DNA of 64,000 bases, from contig CAKOGP040001869.1 of the NCBI GenBank assembly GCA_933822405.4, positions 120,641 through 184,640 on the forward strand, written 5' to 3'. The position numbers were made by a program, and so were the translations under genes. Shown piece by piece: positions 31,455-42,041 of the stretch; positions within the stretch are counted from its first letter, which is position 1; each line of letters opens with the position of its first letter. Source of the stretch: Cylindrotheca closterium. Its lineage: Eukaryota > Bacillariophyta > Bacillariophyceae > Bacillariales > Bacillariaceae. The notes under the pieces were generated by a model. The model did not search any database. It saw only the letters and a list, made by a program, of their open reading frames with translations, and was not told the DNA's origin.

Positions 31455-31910
31455 TTAGTAAAACTTGTGCGAGACAACGAGATGTTGCTTGCATCATCAA
31501 TTGACTTATTGACTGACTCGTTCGATCAAAAGTATCAAACATCGCCCAAGTCCAACATTCAGTCTCACACAGCGCTCATACTGGGGTCGTCTTCTTGTGC
31601 GGTACGGTACGGTACCTGGCAATGGAATCCAATTCTCTCAAGTAGTTTATTAAAATATTCCAGCTACTATACAAGCGTAGTTGCCTGAAAGAAATGTACA
31701 GCGTAGAAAGAAGAACGAGATGTTTGTAAACGACCTTTAAATAATATACAACAGATCGCAGGCTAGAGTGAATCTTCCATTGCGTAACAATCCAGCGGTG
31801 TCCATACTATCAGCCAATGCGATCTCCGGTATCCCGATATTTGGTTTTGTGATGACTTGTTGATTGGTTCGAAAGCATCGCATTTGCTCCAAGTTTCGCC
31901 CAATGCTGTC
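31455..31910. other. Intergenic with GGTACGGTACGGTACC element
   Basis: Upstream of the plastid gene (minus strand). Contains GGTACGGTACGGTACCT at 31601-31617, one of several such elements in the window. No gene seen. Confidence 0.5.
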
Positions 31911-32255
31911 TTACGCTTGAACACCGCCGGCCATGACATGCGGAGGCGCCTCATACGACATCCCCCCATCATTTGTGTACATTCCAGTCGCTACAGAACC
32001 TGGCGCCACGGAATTGTTACCACTGGCCCCTGCCAATTTCGACAGTCGCCGCTGTCGTTGCCTTTCTTGTGCTCGTTTCGCTCGGAAGTAATTCCCAATA
32101 CAAAGAACTGTGATGAAGCCAACTAGGAATACAACAAAGCAAACGGCCTGTTGCATATCAAGAAAAATGTTGATAATGGTGAGATCAGTTCAGAATGCGC
32201 TTGATTCACAAGGGCACTTTTTCATGATGAAACATACCAACACCACTTCCACCAT
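31911..32255 (-). CDS. Small single-span membrane protein
   Basis: The second exon (complement 31911..32147) encodes a hydrophobic helix, AVCFVVFLVGFITVLCIG, then a strongly basic segment (RAKRAQERQRQRRLSKL) and a Gly/Ala/Ser-rich tail. A splice with GTATGT (at 32237) and CAACAG would join an 18-nt first exon (32238..32255, MVEVVL) in frame, giving 84 aa with a normal N-terminus. An unspliced start at 32156 (MQQAVCF) is the alternative. The positive-inside rule puts the C-terminus in the cytosol. Family not recognised. Confidence 0.5.
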
Positions 32256-32811
32256 GGATCGCCCTCTCGATCGATAAGTCATCTTTTCTTGATTATTGAA
32301 GACACTTCAAAAACTACTTTCTAACTCAGTATACAGGCTTGTGACAAACTGTTTGCACAACACCTTCAAAAGGTAATGGTCCAAGTGTGTACTGAAGGAA
32401 CAAAGGACAAGAGGCTGATGTGCAACTTTCATCAATGATGAAAACGGGTTGGTGTGTTCAGCAACGGAAATGTGGGTGCGATAAAATTAGTCGATCTCGC
32501 GTCAGCCATTCTACAAAATGAAGACGATTATAAACCGACAACGGTGACTTCCGGGTTACGACCCACTGCCCGTCTGGCAGGAGAGGAATTCATTGGATGC
32601 CATATACCGGGACATGTTCAATGTACATGAAACAAATGAAAAACCATGGAGTAGGTAGCTACTACACTTCAAGTTAGTGACAACTTCATAGAGAAAAAAT
32701 ACCCAATCCATGTCTTATATAAATAAACCGTATTATACTTTTTCTACAACTGAAATCTTGCATTGAGGAAGGAACATGAAAACATAGTCCAAGATATGCA
32801 ATGTGAAACTC
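32256..32811. other. Intergenic, no gene seen
   Basis: Between two minus-strand genes. AT-rich toward 32690-32760. Nothing recognised. Confidence 0.5.
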
Positions 32812-33925
32812 TCATTTCACCCTGTGAATCAATCGGAAAGTTCTAGATATCACCTCGGAAGAGATTGCAGCCGGGTAGCCAGTGGCTTCGACTGCTTTAA
32901 AATCACCAGTACTGATCTGATCCAGAGAGCTGCACCTCAGAACGATTGGGAACTTCAACAAAGCATCATCCGCATCGTCATTCACCAAGCACCGAACACT
33001 AACCATGAAGCTGTCACCTTTTTGCAGTGCGCTGAGCTTCCATGTAATTACACGTTTGACTGGTTCATATATTCCCTCTCCTACATTAACCTCCACATCT
33101 TCTCCAATAACAGGATCTGGCAGCGCCAACGTAATTGACAAGTCCGTCAGATCGTAAAGATTTGTAAGCTTTGATCGGACTTGGACAGCGACTTGTACAA
33201 TGTCTCCCTTTCGCGTGACTCGTCGTTCCAAGAGCTACAATATAATGATGATTAATTCGTCAATAAAAAGTTTCACATCAATATATAATAGACAAAAATA
33301 CACAGACATTCTCTTCTTTGCTTACCAATGGCATGTGCTCAATTGTTTCTTTGAAATAATAGCTAGCAATCGGGACAAACCCCACTGTCGCTTTTGGAAT
33401 TGTTATTACGCTCGCTTTCTTGCGTTGGCCTTTTTGGGCATCCCACTTTTTGGAATATGACACATTTGGAGTCACGTCCACAATTTCTCCTGTCTTTGTC
33501 TTGGCATCCAAAAACCATGGGGAGTTCTTGTGTGCATCAGAAGATGTCATTTGTGCCATTACACCTCCTTGAACAAAAATCTCAGAAGCTCCTTCCATTT
33601 CTGGGTCCATAATGGCAATGGATGAGATTTCTTCGTGTATCTTAAAGTTGATGGAAATTAGGGGAGGGACTGAATTCGGTGCAACGTCTTTGGCCAAGTA
33701 CTTCTTTGGTGGATCTTTCTTTTCTGGACTAATTTTCTTAACTGGGGACTTTTTCTTTTCTGGACTGACTTTCTTGGGTTCTGAAGCGAGTGGCGCACCA
33801 ACACCAAAAGGATCGTAGCTGTCAATTGTGGGTTTGTTGTCATTGTCGTCAGCCTCCTCATCAAGATCAAACGTTCCGAAGGCTGCCGTGATTTCGGCGG
33901 CAGGATCCTCGTCCGTACTCGTCAT
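32812..33925 (-). CDS. Mu-homology-like (muniscin-type) adaptor, copy 1
   Basis: Two exons, complement(32812..33234, 33326..33925), 340 aa; the intron is GTAAGC...TGTAG, phase 0. An acidic N-terminus with DPFGVG is followed by a Lys/Pro-rich linker (SPEKKKSPVKKISPEKK). The C-terminal ~230 residues form a beta-rich domain: ISINFKIHEEISSIAI, IFVQGGVMAQM, LLERRVTRKGDIVQVAVQVR, LPDPVIGEDVEV and EPVKRVITWKLSALQKGDSF. The strand order, with a [V/I]xWKL motif before a length-variable tail, resembles the cargo-binding mu-homology domain of FCHo/Syp1 muniscins, endocytic adaptors of clathrin pits. The DPF motif fits binding to an adaptor appendage. No F-BAR domain is present. The assignment rests on pattern only. 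Confidence 0.65.
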
Positions 33926-34270
33926 ATTCTAGTGTATTCTTTTATCGTTTTGCAAATTGGATTACGTTGACAACGCTTTAGGGCATCCGCTTCTCTCTTG
34001 GATGGATGATACTTGATGGTAGTCACACAGCATCAGCTTCCGTTGAGCTTTCAGTTTCTCGTTTGGACGACTCATAGGACCGGCCAGCTCGACGAAAGGG
34101 GGGATAAGAATTTCAAAATTGCGCTGTCCCCCATAAATGCCATTAGTATTACATCTATTTCTGTACCTGATACTCCTGCTTCCGAAACCGACCAAAATGG
34201 CGCCAAAGCATTGGTACAACCACAAAACCATCATCAAGCTGCACTGTACAGAGAATGAAACCAGCCCAAC
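33926..34270. other. Intergenic between head-to-head paralogues
   Basis: 345 bp holding both promoters of the two mu-homology-like genes. No clear inverted symmetry and no RNA gene seen. Confidence 0.5.
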
Positions 34271-35362
34271 ATGATAGACCCTAGTCGCAAAGAGAAAAAG
34301 AAGCTGAACGTTTCATTTTCTTCAGACACGAAAAACGATAGCAGAGATAGCAGCAGGAACGTCAGTTTTGATCATCCAACCTTTGATACGTCATTTGATT
34401 CAGCCGTACTTCAATATTCGGCAGACAATGGTTCCTGGGATGGCAATTTGTTCGCAAATGACGATCCGTTCCTGACAGAAACGGATGCTATGGATCGATT
34501 TTCACCGCAACAGATAAGCCAGGTCAACGAGAGCGTCTCCATCAAGATTGAAGAACGACTGTCGATATTTTTTGATCAAATGTCGTCCTCACCCACATGT
34601 CGAGTGGTTGGAAGCATAGGGATCATTCCGAAACCGGACATGCCAGATGCATTTTGCTTGACTGTACGCGACAAGCGAGGACACATTGAACAGTATGAAC
34701 CCTCCAAAGTTTGCAGGAACGTAACAGGAAGTCTTGTGCATCTAGCTCTCGAGCCAGAAGACCAAATCTTTCAAATATCGTTGAACAAACCGGAAGCGAT
34801 GGATGCTCCTCTGATTAGATATTACTGTGTTCCTCAGTTGACACCAATGCCAATGGTAAGTAGCTTTATTTTGCTCGGAAATATGGTGTAGCCCTTTTCC
34901 TTTGGTTCATTAATTTCAATGTTGCTTCTCCTACTATACTAGCTGTTAAAATCAAAGGTTCAAAGAACTGGAATGCAATGTCAAGTGGGAATACGGATTC
35001 GAGCAAATCCAAAAAATAAGAGGCCGCTCGAAAAAATGGTGATCATGATGGTGATTCCGCCAGATATTAATGGCAACTCTGCTGTCATGTCTCGCAAAGG
35101 GGGGCTTTGGGATGATTTGAAACGAATTCTTTCGTGGACAAACGACAAATTACATGCAGGGGAATTTATAGATATTCGTGCACAATTTCAGTGTGCTGAT
35201 CTGGGAGCTGAAGCTACGACGACACTGCCGATTTTGGTCCGGTGTGATGGTCGCAGTTTGTTCAGTCGAATAGAGTTCTCAACCGAAAACTCAGATAACT
35301 CAACCAGGCCTGTGAAGCTTTATGCCGACCAAAAATCTAGAGTTTTGTATCGAAAAGTATAG
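34271..35362 (+). CDS. Mu-homology-like (muniscin-type) adaptor, copy 2
   Basis: Two exons, 34271..34855 and 34943..35362, 334 aa; the 87-nt intron is GTAAGT...ACTAG, phase 0. A Ser/Asp-rich N-terminus contains NDDPFLTE, echoing the DPF of copy 1. The folded part begins VSIKIEERLSIFFDQM, then CRVVGSIGIIPKP and PMPMLLKSKVQRTGMQCQVG, and later WDDLKRILSWTNDKLHAGEF. These align with ISINFKIHEEISS, HMPLLLERRVTRKGDIVQVA and EPVKRVITWKLSALQKGDSF in copy 1. The intron sits at exactly the same place (after MP[L/M]), so the two are diverged duplicates. The likely role is the same, cargo or membrane-trafficking adaptor, with the same uncertainty. Confidence 0.65.
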
Positions 35363-35756
35363 AATAATATTGGTTTTAAAAAAGACAACTGTTCGATCCC
35401 TTGAATCCCCCTTGTGCATTGGAACTCATCGCCTATGGTGTGTTCATATATGATTGAACAATTAAATTCACTGTGGAAGGAATCTTGCCAAGGACGTCCT
35501 TCTTGCAATCCTTAACATCAGGTGGGAGGACCTTGTAGTGTAGTCGAGCCCTCATTACCATGATTCTTCTTGACACAGTTTTATCCCAATGAGGATTTAT
35601 CCTCCAAAGTCGATTCAAAACATTTATCGACGTCGATCTCCCGTTAGGTGATTACTATTTTTCTAACAGTAGCATGGAAAGCACATGCCGGTAGTCTACT
35701 AGCAAACCATAAGACCCAAGAATTTTAAGTCTTCATCATCTCTTGATTTGCACCTA
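35363..35756. other. Intergenic, no gene seen
   Basis: 3' region of the copy 2 adaptor gene and of the TPR pseudogene. Short frames here have no recognisable motif. Confidence 0.45.
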
Positions 35757-37099
35757 TTATTCATTCTGTGACACCTGATACAGGTCAATCTCCTGACTTA
35801 GCTTCGATTCATTCTCCACGAGCTGCTCCAGCAAAGATCTGTGGTTTTCCATGTGTCTCTTCGTGTCAGCATCATCGTCACCAAGTGTTGTTCGGCGAAT
35901 CTTGAGTGCTTCTGCACTTGAAGCAATGGCTTGTTCCAGCCAAAACTGGTTATTCATATCAAAAGCTCCAAGAGTGGAATATACAATATTATCGTAGAAT
36001 ACTGCTGTATTCAGATGACCATCAAACGTTTCCTCGTAAAGATGCCATCAACGTATTAGAGCTTGTGCCCTGCTATCTATGTCATGTAAATTTGCTTGTG
36101 CTTTGTCATTTTTGTCAACAACGGACAAATCATTGAGCAATTGCACGAGCTGCTTCGTCTTCGGATGTTCATCGCTCTGCACCTCTCGACGAATCTCAAG
36201 AGCTTCGGGCAAGAGTATGGCTGCCCAAGTCCAGCAGGTTTCGATCAAGATACATACCTGCAAGTTGTTAATAGATATCTGCTGTGGTTGTGGTGCAGAT
36301 TTCACCTTCTAGGAGCATTTCGAAGTGAAGGACTGTCACCTTGTTCATCAAGTCGGCTGCAGCTTCAGGGTAGCCTTGTTTTTGCAACATGCGTGCTTTG
36401 TTGCGGAGAGATGTTATCAATACTTGTCTATTTGTGTCGGAAGGTTCTCGTTCCGCAAGTCGATTACATATTTCGATGCTTTTATCAAGCATCTGAACAG
36501 CATCGTCCAACCTATTTACCTCTGCCAACAGTCCCGAAATGCTATTGTACGACATTACAACGCGGTGGTCATCTACCCCATGTTTTTGTACTACGCTCGC
36601 AAGTAATTGTTTGAGAATCTTTTTTGCTTCTGAAATCTTGCCTTGCTTTTTTAGGCATACTACAATCATTTCGTACTACTTCCTCAATTCAGAATGATTT
36701 TCTGGCTGAATTTCGAGCCTGATATCCAGAGCTTTCCTGAACATTTCTTCGGCTTTTCCGTATTTCTCTTGATTCAATAAGACTCTATCAATGTTGCCGT
36801 AGGTGTTCGCCGTATCACCATGTCTTCCAATTTTTTCACACGTATCGCGAGTGATCTGTCAAGTTTTTCCAGGGCTTGATTGAAATTTCTTCATTCGCCA
36901 ACTCAATTCCCTTGCGACTAAGTACGCGGGCTACAGCAAGATCGTCTTCACCGAGTTCTTGCATTTGAATCTTTGGGGCTGTCTGCAACGGCTTCTTTTC
37001 ATTCTCCCCTTCACCGTTGCGATCGAAGATTTTGGCTTTCTTTTTTTGTTTCTTCAGCGGGCAGTCCTCAAGAGCTGTCCGTCCCTCAACCCAAATCAC
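35757..37099 (-). pseudogene. TPR (kinesin-light-chain-like) gene remnant
   Basis: Fragments in different frames carry recognisable tetratricopeptide repeats: FNQALEKLDRSLAIR, GRHGDTANTYGNI then EKYGKAEEMFRKALDIR, VVMSYNSISGLLAEVNRLDD, PEALEIRREVQSDEHPKT, HLNTAVFYDNI and EQAIASSAEALKIRRTTLGD. The repeated ALxIRR...GD/EHPxT pattern is of the kinesin-light-chain TPR kind that is abundant in diatoms. The frame shifts after SLAIRVKK, an in-frame TAG interrupts HSELRK|YEMIVV near 36677, and further breaks occur near 36300 and 36050. Introns cannot explain the in-frame TAG, since repeat sequence continues directly on both sides. No ATG opens the first fragment. Confidence 0.7.
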
Positions 37100-37104
37100 A
37101 AACC

Positions 37105-40100
37105 ATGTCTAAAAATGACACAACACATACTGTAATTTGGAATGAATCTACTATGGAGAAATCCATCTCGACGCTGGGATTGGACGACCACGGCGAATCC
37201 ACTAACACTTGTGAGAATAAGATAGCATGCCCCTGTCACCGCTACACTGCGATGGCGAAAGTTGAAGAGGCTTTGCTATCCAGCGACCAAGTCAAGATGA
37301 TGATCCAGTGGTTGGATGGAGAAACAGATGCAGAAGCTTTGCGAGCTCAGAAGATTCTGTCTTGTGGGAAGAGATTCAGATGTAGATATCGATATGGTAC
37401 ATCTTTTGCTATTTTGAACTGTATAAGGGATGTGTGTCAGAAGTTCCTCGAACCGCAACATGGAGAAGCCACGACGCAACTGAACAATGATCAATCATTG
37501 CCTCGACCAGAGTTCACGACAGCATCATCATCATTCGAAACTACATTCCCAAAGTTAGGAGGCAGCGACAAAGGAAATAGTAATACAAAATTCAAGCCAC
37601 ATCTAGCAGCTTCCAATATCCTCATACCAAGAAAGAAATCAAAGATGAAGAAAGTGGAAGCATCATCTCTCCAGAAGACAAACACCAATACTGTGACTAC
37701 CTTAGTCGGCAAAACGAAGAAAAAAAGGATACGGCCTCAGCTAACCCAAGCAACAACGGTCCCAAATAACTCTGTTTGGGGACAGCAATCGTCCAATCTA
37801 GGAAATAGAGATGGGAATATTTCAAAACTAACAGGGAAGAATCAAATGATGTCGCTGGAAAGTCGAATGAGTGGAGCCAAAGACCAACAGGTAACAACAA
37901 AAGTATCAAACGCCTGGGGTGAATCCAAAGTAGCTGTAGTGGTGGACTTGACTGAGAAGTCTCGACCTGTTGCGCAACCTATAGTATCAGCCAAGCCAAA
38001 TGTGGATCAACTACCGAATGCAGTACAACCAAAGCCTGTCATAGAATCGCCAGAGTGTCACGTATCTCGACTGGTCCAAATCTACATTGCCTTGATTAAG
38101 AATATGCTCATACCATCGACCGCTATGGAACTGCACCTGCTCATTCGGTTGTTGGCAGTTGACGGTGAGAATTGCAATCCTGTAGTAATGACCGAAACGT
38201 TGGTGGATCCAGAGGGGGTCTTTTTCCGGTCCATCTTCTCCAGCCCAGAAAGATGCAACACATTTGCTGCAAAGGCGTTATCTGAGCTGGGGGATATCAT
38301 TGAGAACCTAAGTATACCTCTCCTACAGTCACTTATTCAGTGCGTTCCACTCCGGAACAAGTGCTCTTCTTTGGTGGACCGCCTCTCCGCTATCGTACAT
38401 GAACGTATTGGGTGTGGGCTTGGAGTAGCGGAAGATGTTGTTGGAACGCATGCAATCTTGAGTCTACCATTTGAGGCAGGGAGGGATTCACGGCACAACT
38501 ATAAGACTCAAGCAGAAATGTCAATCTACAAGAACCGCGAAGACACCAGGGACTTTTTCCTTCATCAGTTGAGGGTATACATGAGTGAGAAGGGCAAAGG
38601 ATTTCAATCACAAAATATGGAAAATGCAAAAGAGAATCTACGGAGAGAATCGAGAAAGATTATTGGAAATGTTCTTAGTGTGAACATGCCTTGGTTTGCT
38701 GAATTTCTGTGTGAGCTGTTGTTGCAAGTTGGCCTGTCTCCAGTTCAAGAAACTGACGAAGAGGTGTTGAACATTGCTGATAAAGACAAGTTACAGGTGA
38801 GCAACACTGTACCAACCAAACTCATTTCTTTCATGTCTGACCTTTTCACTATTCCACAGAAACTACACAAACGGTTCTCTAGTCGAACTTCCCATACGAA
38901 CAAGAGTAGCAAGAAACTAGTTCTTGCCAAGCGAAAAGAATCAACAGCAGGCTCTCCCTGGATGGAAGCACAAATTAGCTTTCCGGGATATCAAGAGTTC
39001 TTCTTCATTTTTCTCTTGTCAGCCGATAGCTACAACTTGGGAGTGCACTTTCGAAATCACCTGGTCGCCACGATTCTAAGGTTATCGGCAGATCATGAAG
39101 TGAATCACTTGGAGAAACGGATACTAGACCTACAAATACTGGCACGCTTCCTTGGTTTCTTGATTTTTTCCCCGAACTGGCACGATGGCGGGTTGGAGTT
39201 GACAAAAATGTACCCTGACGATAGAACAATGAGAATTTCGGGCGGAATGCAACAACTAGACTGCCTTGGATTATCGTGCATAACCATCATTGAGGAATCT
39301 TGGCTCCAGGGTTATTCAATTTTGACGGTGCCGTGGACAATTGAGCTTTTAAGAATGGCAAAGTGGGACTCGTTATCGCTTACCTCGAGAGAATTTCGTC
39401 AAGTCCTGGCTAATTTCCGCGCACTTCAGAGTCGTTTGTGCGCTGGCGGTAACGAGACGACGCCACGATTTGGCCCCAGTATGCAACTTGTTTTATTTTC
39501 ATTGGAATCCTTTTTCCACTCGATCACCGGACTACCGAAGCTGACATCATTGCCTGTGGACAACCTTCCTGAAGCGGAAGATTTGCCAGAAAAATGCCTA
39601 GACGTGATTGCTGTTGGACTCAGTATGGGGTCAACGATTGCATCGATCCAGCACATTGAGGATCTTTCGAATCTCCTAGATTCTTTGAATAGTTCGCCGA
39701 TTGGTAGATCTCCCATCAAGACACGGAAGCTTAGACCATCAATTGTCAGCCACGGGCTAAGTGTTGCAACTGATAAAGTGATGGATGAATCGCCGCTGAA
39801 GAATGCCTCTGGAAACGCTTGGCAGCCCTCCACCCGGGCCTCGTGGAATGAGCTGGGGAAAAGGGGCGAAGGAGACATTGTGAGAAGGCTTCAAGACGCT
39901 TTCTTTCATCATAACCATGGCTTGAAGGAAATATGCGAATTTGCCATTTGTCAAGTCATGAAGAAAACTATCAATCAGCAAGTCCTACATTCCTATTGTA
40001 AAGATGCATTTGATCAACGATCGATTCATCTGTCCAGCTCGGAAACGGACATCGAACAAGCTCGGGCGTATGCCTTGGAGTTGTCAAATACTTGCCTGAA

Positions 40101-40872
40101 ACAAGATCTAGAGCATTCTGTGGAGACAACTTTGAAGGCTCTTGGACCTTCGAACCTTCATGACAAGGTACTGGAAGTGGCGACATCATTATCTGTGACA
40201 AATGGAATGCAAACTGGGCAACCGTTGCTTCATGCGCTGGTTTTGAACGAAGCAGACGGATATATGAATGCTCTAAAGCGAGAAGAAAAGAAGCAGCTCC
40301 CTCGAAAGGTGCTCACCTTTAATGACGACGAGCCAAGCCTTGATGATGTTATATTTTCATTGGGAGCTTTATATGACTATCTGGACAACAATGAGACGAG
40401 CAAATGGGGTGTTCACGACATTGTCCAGAGGATTGAATCGGCCATAGATGGACTGGCTAAATTAGAAGCGTCAATGGGAAGTGCTATTCCAGAAGAATCA
40501 GGTCTCCGAAAGCTATACGAGGTACTCTTCAACCTTGATGCAATGTCAGCTGATTTCCTTGATTGGTGCGTGGCACTTGACGCTGTCGACCAATCTGTTG
40601 TTCTTCCAAAGTATTTTCAACTCGCTGTGCACTTTTCCAAACACACAAGCTTTGGGCTTAGGCAGTTATCAGCGCGTATGGATGACAAGATCTTAAAGTG
40701 TTTATTGTTGTCATGGCCAGAGAACTCAGTTGCAACTACGGAATTGGCTTCATTGCTATCAGATATGGAAGATGCAACAATAGTCCAATTGGAGTTGTTG
40801 CAAACCGTTTTGAAAGAAGGCACAAGCTCAAGGGCTATGGATATTCTTGGCATCATCGAGCGAGATGATTAG
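37105..40872 (+). CDS. Codanin-1-like protein
   Basis: Single exon, 1255 aa from the ATG at 37105 (MSKNDTTHTVIW); the frame is open further upstream but lies on the TPR remnant. A Cys/His cluster (ENKIACPCHRYTAM) precedes a helical segment, then a ~200-aa Ser/Lys/Thr-rich disordered stretch. From residue ~320 the protein is all-helical (e.g. LVQIYIALIKNMLI, FPGYQEFFFIFLLSADSYNL, LQILARFLGFLIFSPNW). GDIVRRLQDAFFHHNHGLKE followed by EFAICQVMKKTINQQVL resembles the conserved C-terminal region of animal codanin-1, the factor that holds histone chaperone ASF1 in the cytoplasm. WLDGETD near the N-terminus also fits. I did not align it, so the name is provisional; it could be another large helical scaffold. 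Confidence 0.65.
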   Translation: MSKNDTTHTVIWNESTMEKSISTLGLDDHGESTNTCENKIACPCHRYTAMAKVEEALLSSDQVKMMIQWLDGETDAEALRAQKILSCGKRFRCRYRYGTSFAILNCIRDVCQKFLEPQHGEATTQLNNDQSLPRPEFTTASSSFETTFPKLGGSDKGNSNTKFKPHLAASNILIPRKKSKMKKVEASSLQKTNTNTVTTLVGKTKKKRIRPQLTQATTVPNNSVWGQQSSNLGNRDGNISKLTGKNQMMSLESRMSGAKDQQVTTKVSNAWGESKVAVVVDLTEKSRPVAQPIVSAKPNVDQLPNAVQPKPVIESPECHVSRLVQIYIALIKNMLIPSTAMELHLLIRLLAVDGENCNPVVMTETLVDPEGVFFRSIFSSPERCNTFAAKALSELGDIIENLSIPLLQSLIQCVPLRNKCSSLVDRLSAIVHERIGCGLGVAEDVVGTHAILSLPFEAGRDSRHNYKTQAEMSIYKNREDTRDFFLHQLRVYMSEKGKGFQSQNMENAKENLRRESRKIIGNVLSVNMPWFAEFLCELLLQVGLSPVQETDEEVLNIADKDKLQVSNTVPTKLISFMSDLFTIPQKLHKRFSSRTSHTNKSSKKLVLAKRKESTAGSPWMEAQISFPGYQEFFFIFLLSADSYNLGVHFRNHLVATILRLSADHEVNHLEKRILDLQILARFLGFLIFSPNWHDGGLELTKMYPDDRTMRISGGMQQLDCLGLSCITIIEESWLQGYSILTVPWTIELLRMAKWDSLSLTSREFRQVLANFRALQSRLCAGGNETTPRFGPSMQLVLFSLESFFHSITGLPKLTSLPVDNLPEAEDLPEKCLDVIAVGLSMGSTIASIQHIEDLSNLLDSLNSSPIGRSPIKTRKLRPSIVSHGLSVATDKVMDESPLKNASGNAWQPSTRASWNELGKRGEGDIVRRLQDAFFHHNHGLKEICEFAICQVMKKTINQQVLHSYCKDAFDQRSIHLSSSETDIEQARAYALELSNTCLKQDLEHSVETTLKALGPSNLHDKVLEVATSLSVTNGMQTGQPLLHALVLNEADGYMNALKREEKKQLPRKVLTFNDDEPSLDDVIFSLGALYDYLDNNETSKWGVHDIVQRIESAIDGLAKLEASMGSAIPEESGLRKLYEVLFNLDAMSADFLDWCVALDAVDQSVVLPKYFQLAVHFSKHTSFGLRQLSARMDDKILKCLLLSWPENSVATTELASLLSDMEDATIVQLELLQTVLKEGTSSRAMDILGIIERDD

Positions 40873-41128
40873 AGCGAGATTTTATACAAGATATAATCAT
40901 TTCTGCAGTCTATTTCTAATATACCGGTAGCAACATTTTATAACAAGGACTATGTTTGCCTATTTTGTGTGCTATTATTCTGTGAGTGACGTCTGAGCGA
41001 CAGAGCTGTGAGACAAACGACACGACGCACTCACAAAAAAACTGTTCGGCTGAGCTGGCAAAGAATTTCACTCCATGACGACGACCAAGGAATCATTTGT
41101 TCGATCAACAACACAAAAACGTAGTAAA

Positions 41129-41648
41129 ATGGATCTTCGTAATCTCTGGGCCAGCCTTTTCGTTCTTGTTGTTAGCTTGTGCTTGGCACAAGCCTTTGCA
41201 CCACAAGCACAAAGCCGATCGGAAACTTCTCTTGGTATTTTTGATAAGATTGGCGAATTCTTTGAGGAGTTGGATGCCTTTGTTGACGACGCTACCAGTC
41301 GAAGACTTGGAGCTGGAGCCTCTTTCTACGGAAAGCGCAAGAGTAACTTCTATGGAGAAAATGATTCTGGCCGAAAGAGAGATCGTACAGTTGCCGACCC
41401 AACCGGTGAGTTTTGATATCTGCGTTTTTCGCGAAATTTGACCAGCTTTCGCTTTCACTACTGACCAAATTCCTTTTAATCAATCTCATCAAACAGAGGA
41501 CTACCGAGGACCCACATCCACTGGCTTGTTCAAGTGGGTGCAAGATGAAAATGGACAGTTGCAACCAGTCTCCAGAATGAAGGAACGAAATCTTTCCAAG
41601 AAAATTAACTGGGAAAAGGTCTACTCTGAGGCCGGTGACAATAACTAG
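41129..41648 (+). CDS. Small plastid-targeted protein, unknown
   Basis: Two exons, 41129..41405 and 41497..41648, 142 aa; the intron is GTGAGT...AACAG, phase 1. MDLRNLWASLFVLVVSLCLA is a signal peptide, and AQAFAPQAQSRS gives a textbook ASAFAP junction with Phe at +1 and a Ser/Arg-containing transit region. The mature part has an acidic helix (IFDKIGEFFEELDAFVDDAT), a basic segment (FYGKRKSNFYGEND) and a conserved-looking end (GPTSTGLFKWVQDENGQLQP). No catalytic motif or membrane span. I do not recognise the family; it is probably specific to algae with a red secondary plastid. An upstream ATG at 41075 would bury the signal peptide. Confidence 0.8.
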
Positions 41649-42041
41649 AAATATCGGGGATCTTGATCCGAATGCTAGCATAGATATGGGCAAAGTGGAT
41701 AGTCAATAACAATGATACCAAGAAGACTTATCCATCCAACCTGTTGCGTGACACCCTTGTTGCCGTTGGGTCATTATGTACCATTCTTTTCGAAACAATG
41801 CTGACGACAGCTGAATGCGAATTATCATCCAAGTCCACAAACCAATGATAAGATAGATTTCCTCTTGCTAGCACACAACAAAAGTACTAATTAGATCACT
41901 TGTGGCACCATGAGTTGTACCATTTTCTGCATATGCCCTCCAAACTATACTTCGTACATAAAACATCAACTATCTGCAGTTCAACCCAGACGAGACAAGG
42001 AGAATATCTACATCAATTGTTCTGATATCGCTATCCATGAT
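41649..42041. other. Intergenic, no gene seen
   Basis: Convergent 3' regions of the plastid gene and the BEACH gene. Nothing recognised. Confidence 0.5.

Noticed and set aside
36973..37104. Extension of the codanin-like frame upstream of 37105
   Set aside because: It begins with a non-ATG codon and overlaps TPR-remnant sequence on the other strand; no sign of a real N-terminus.
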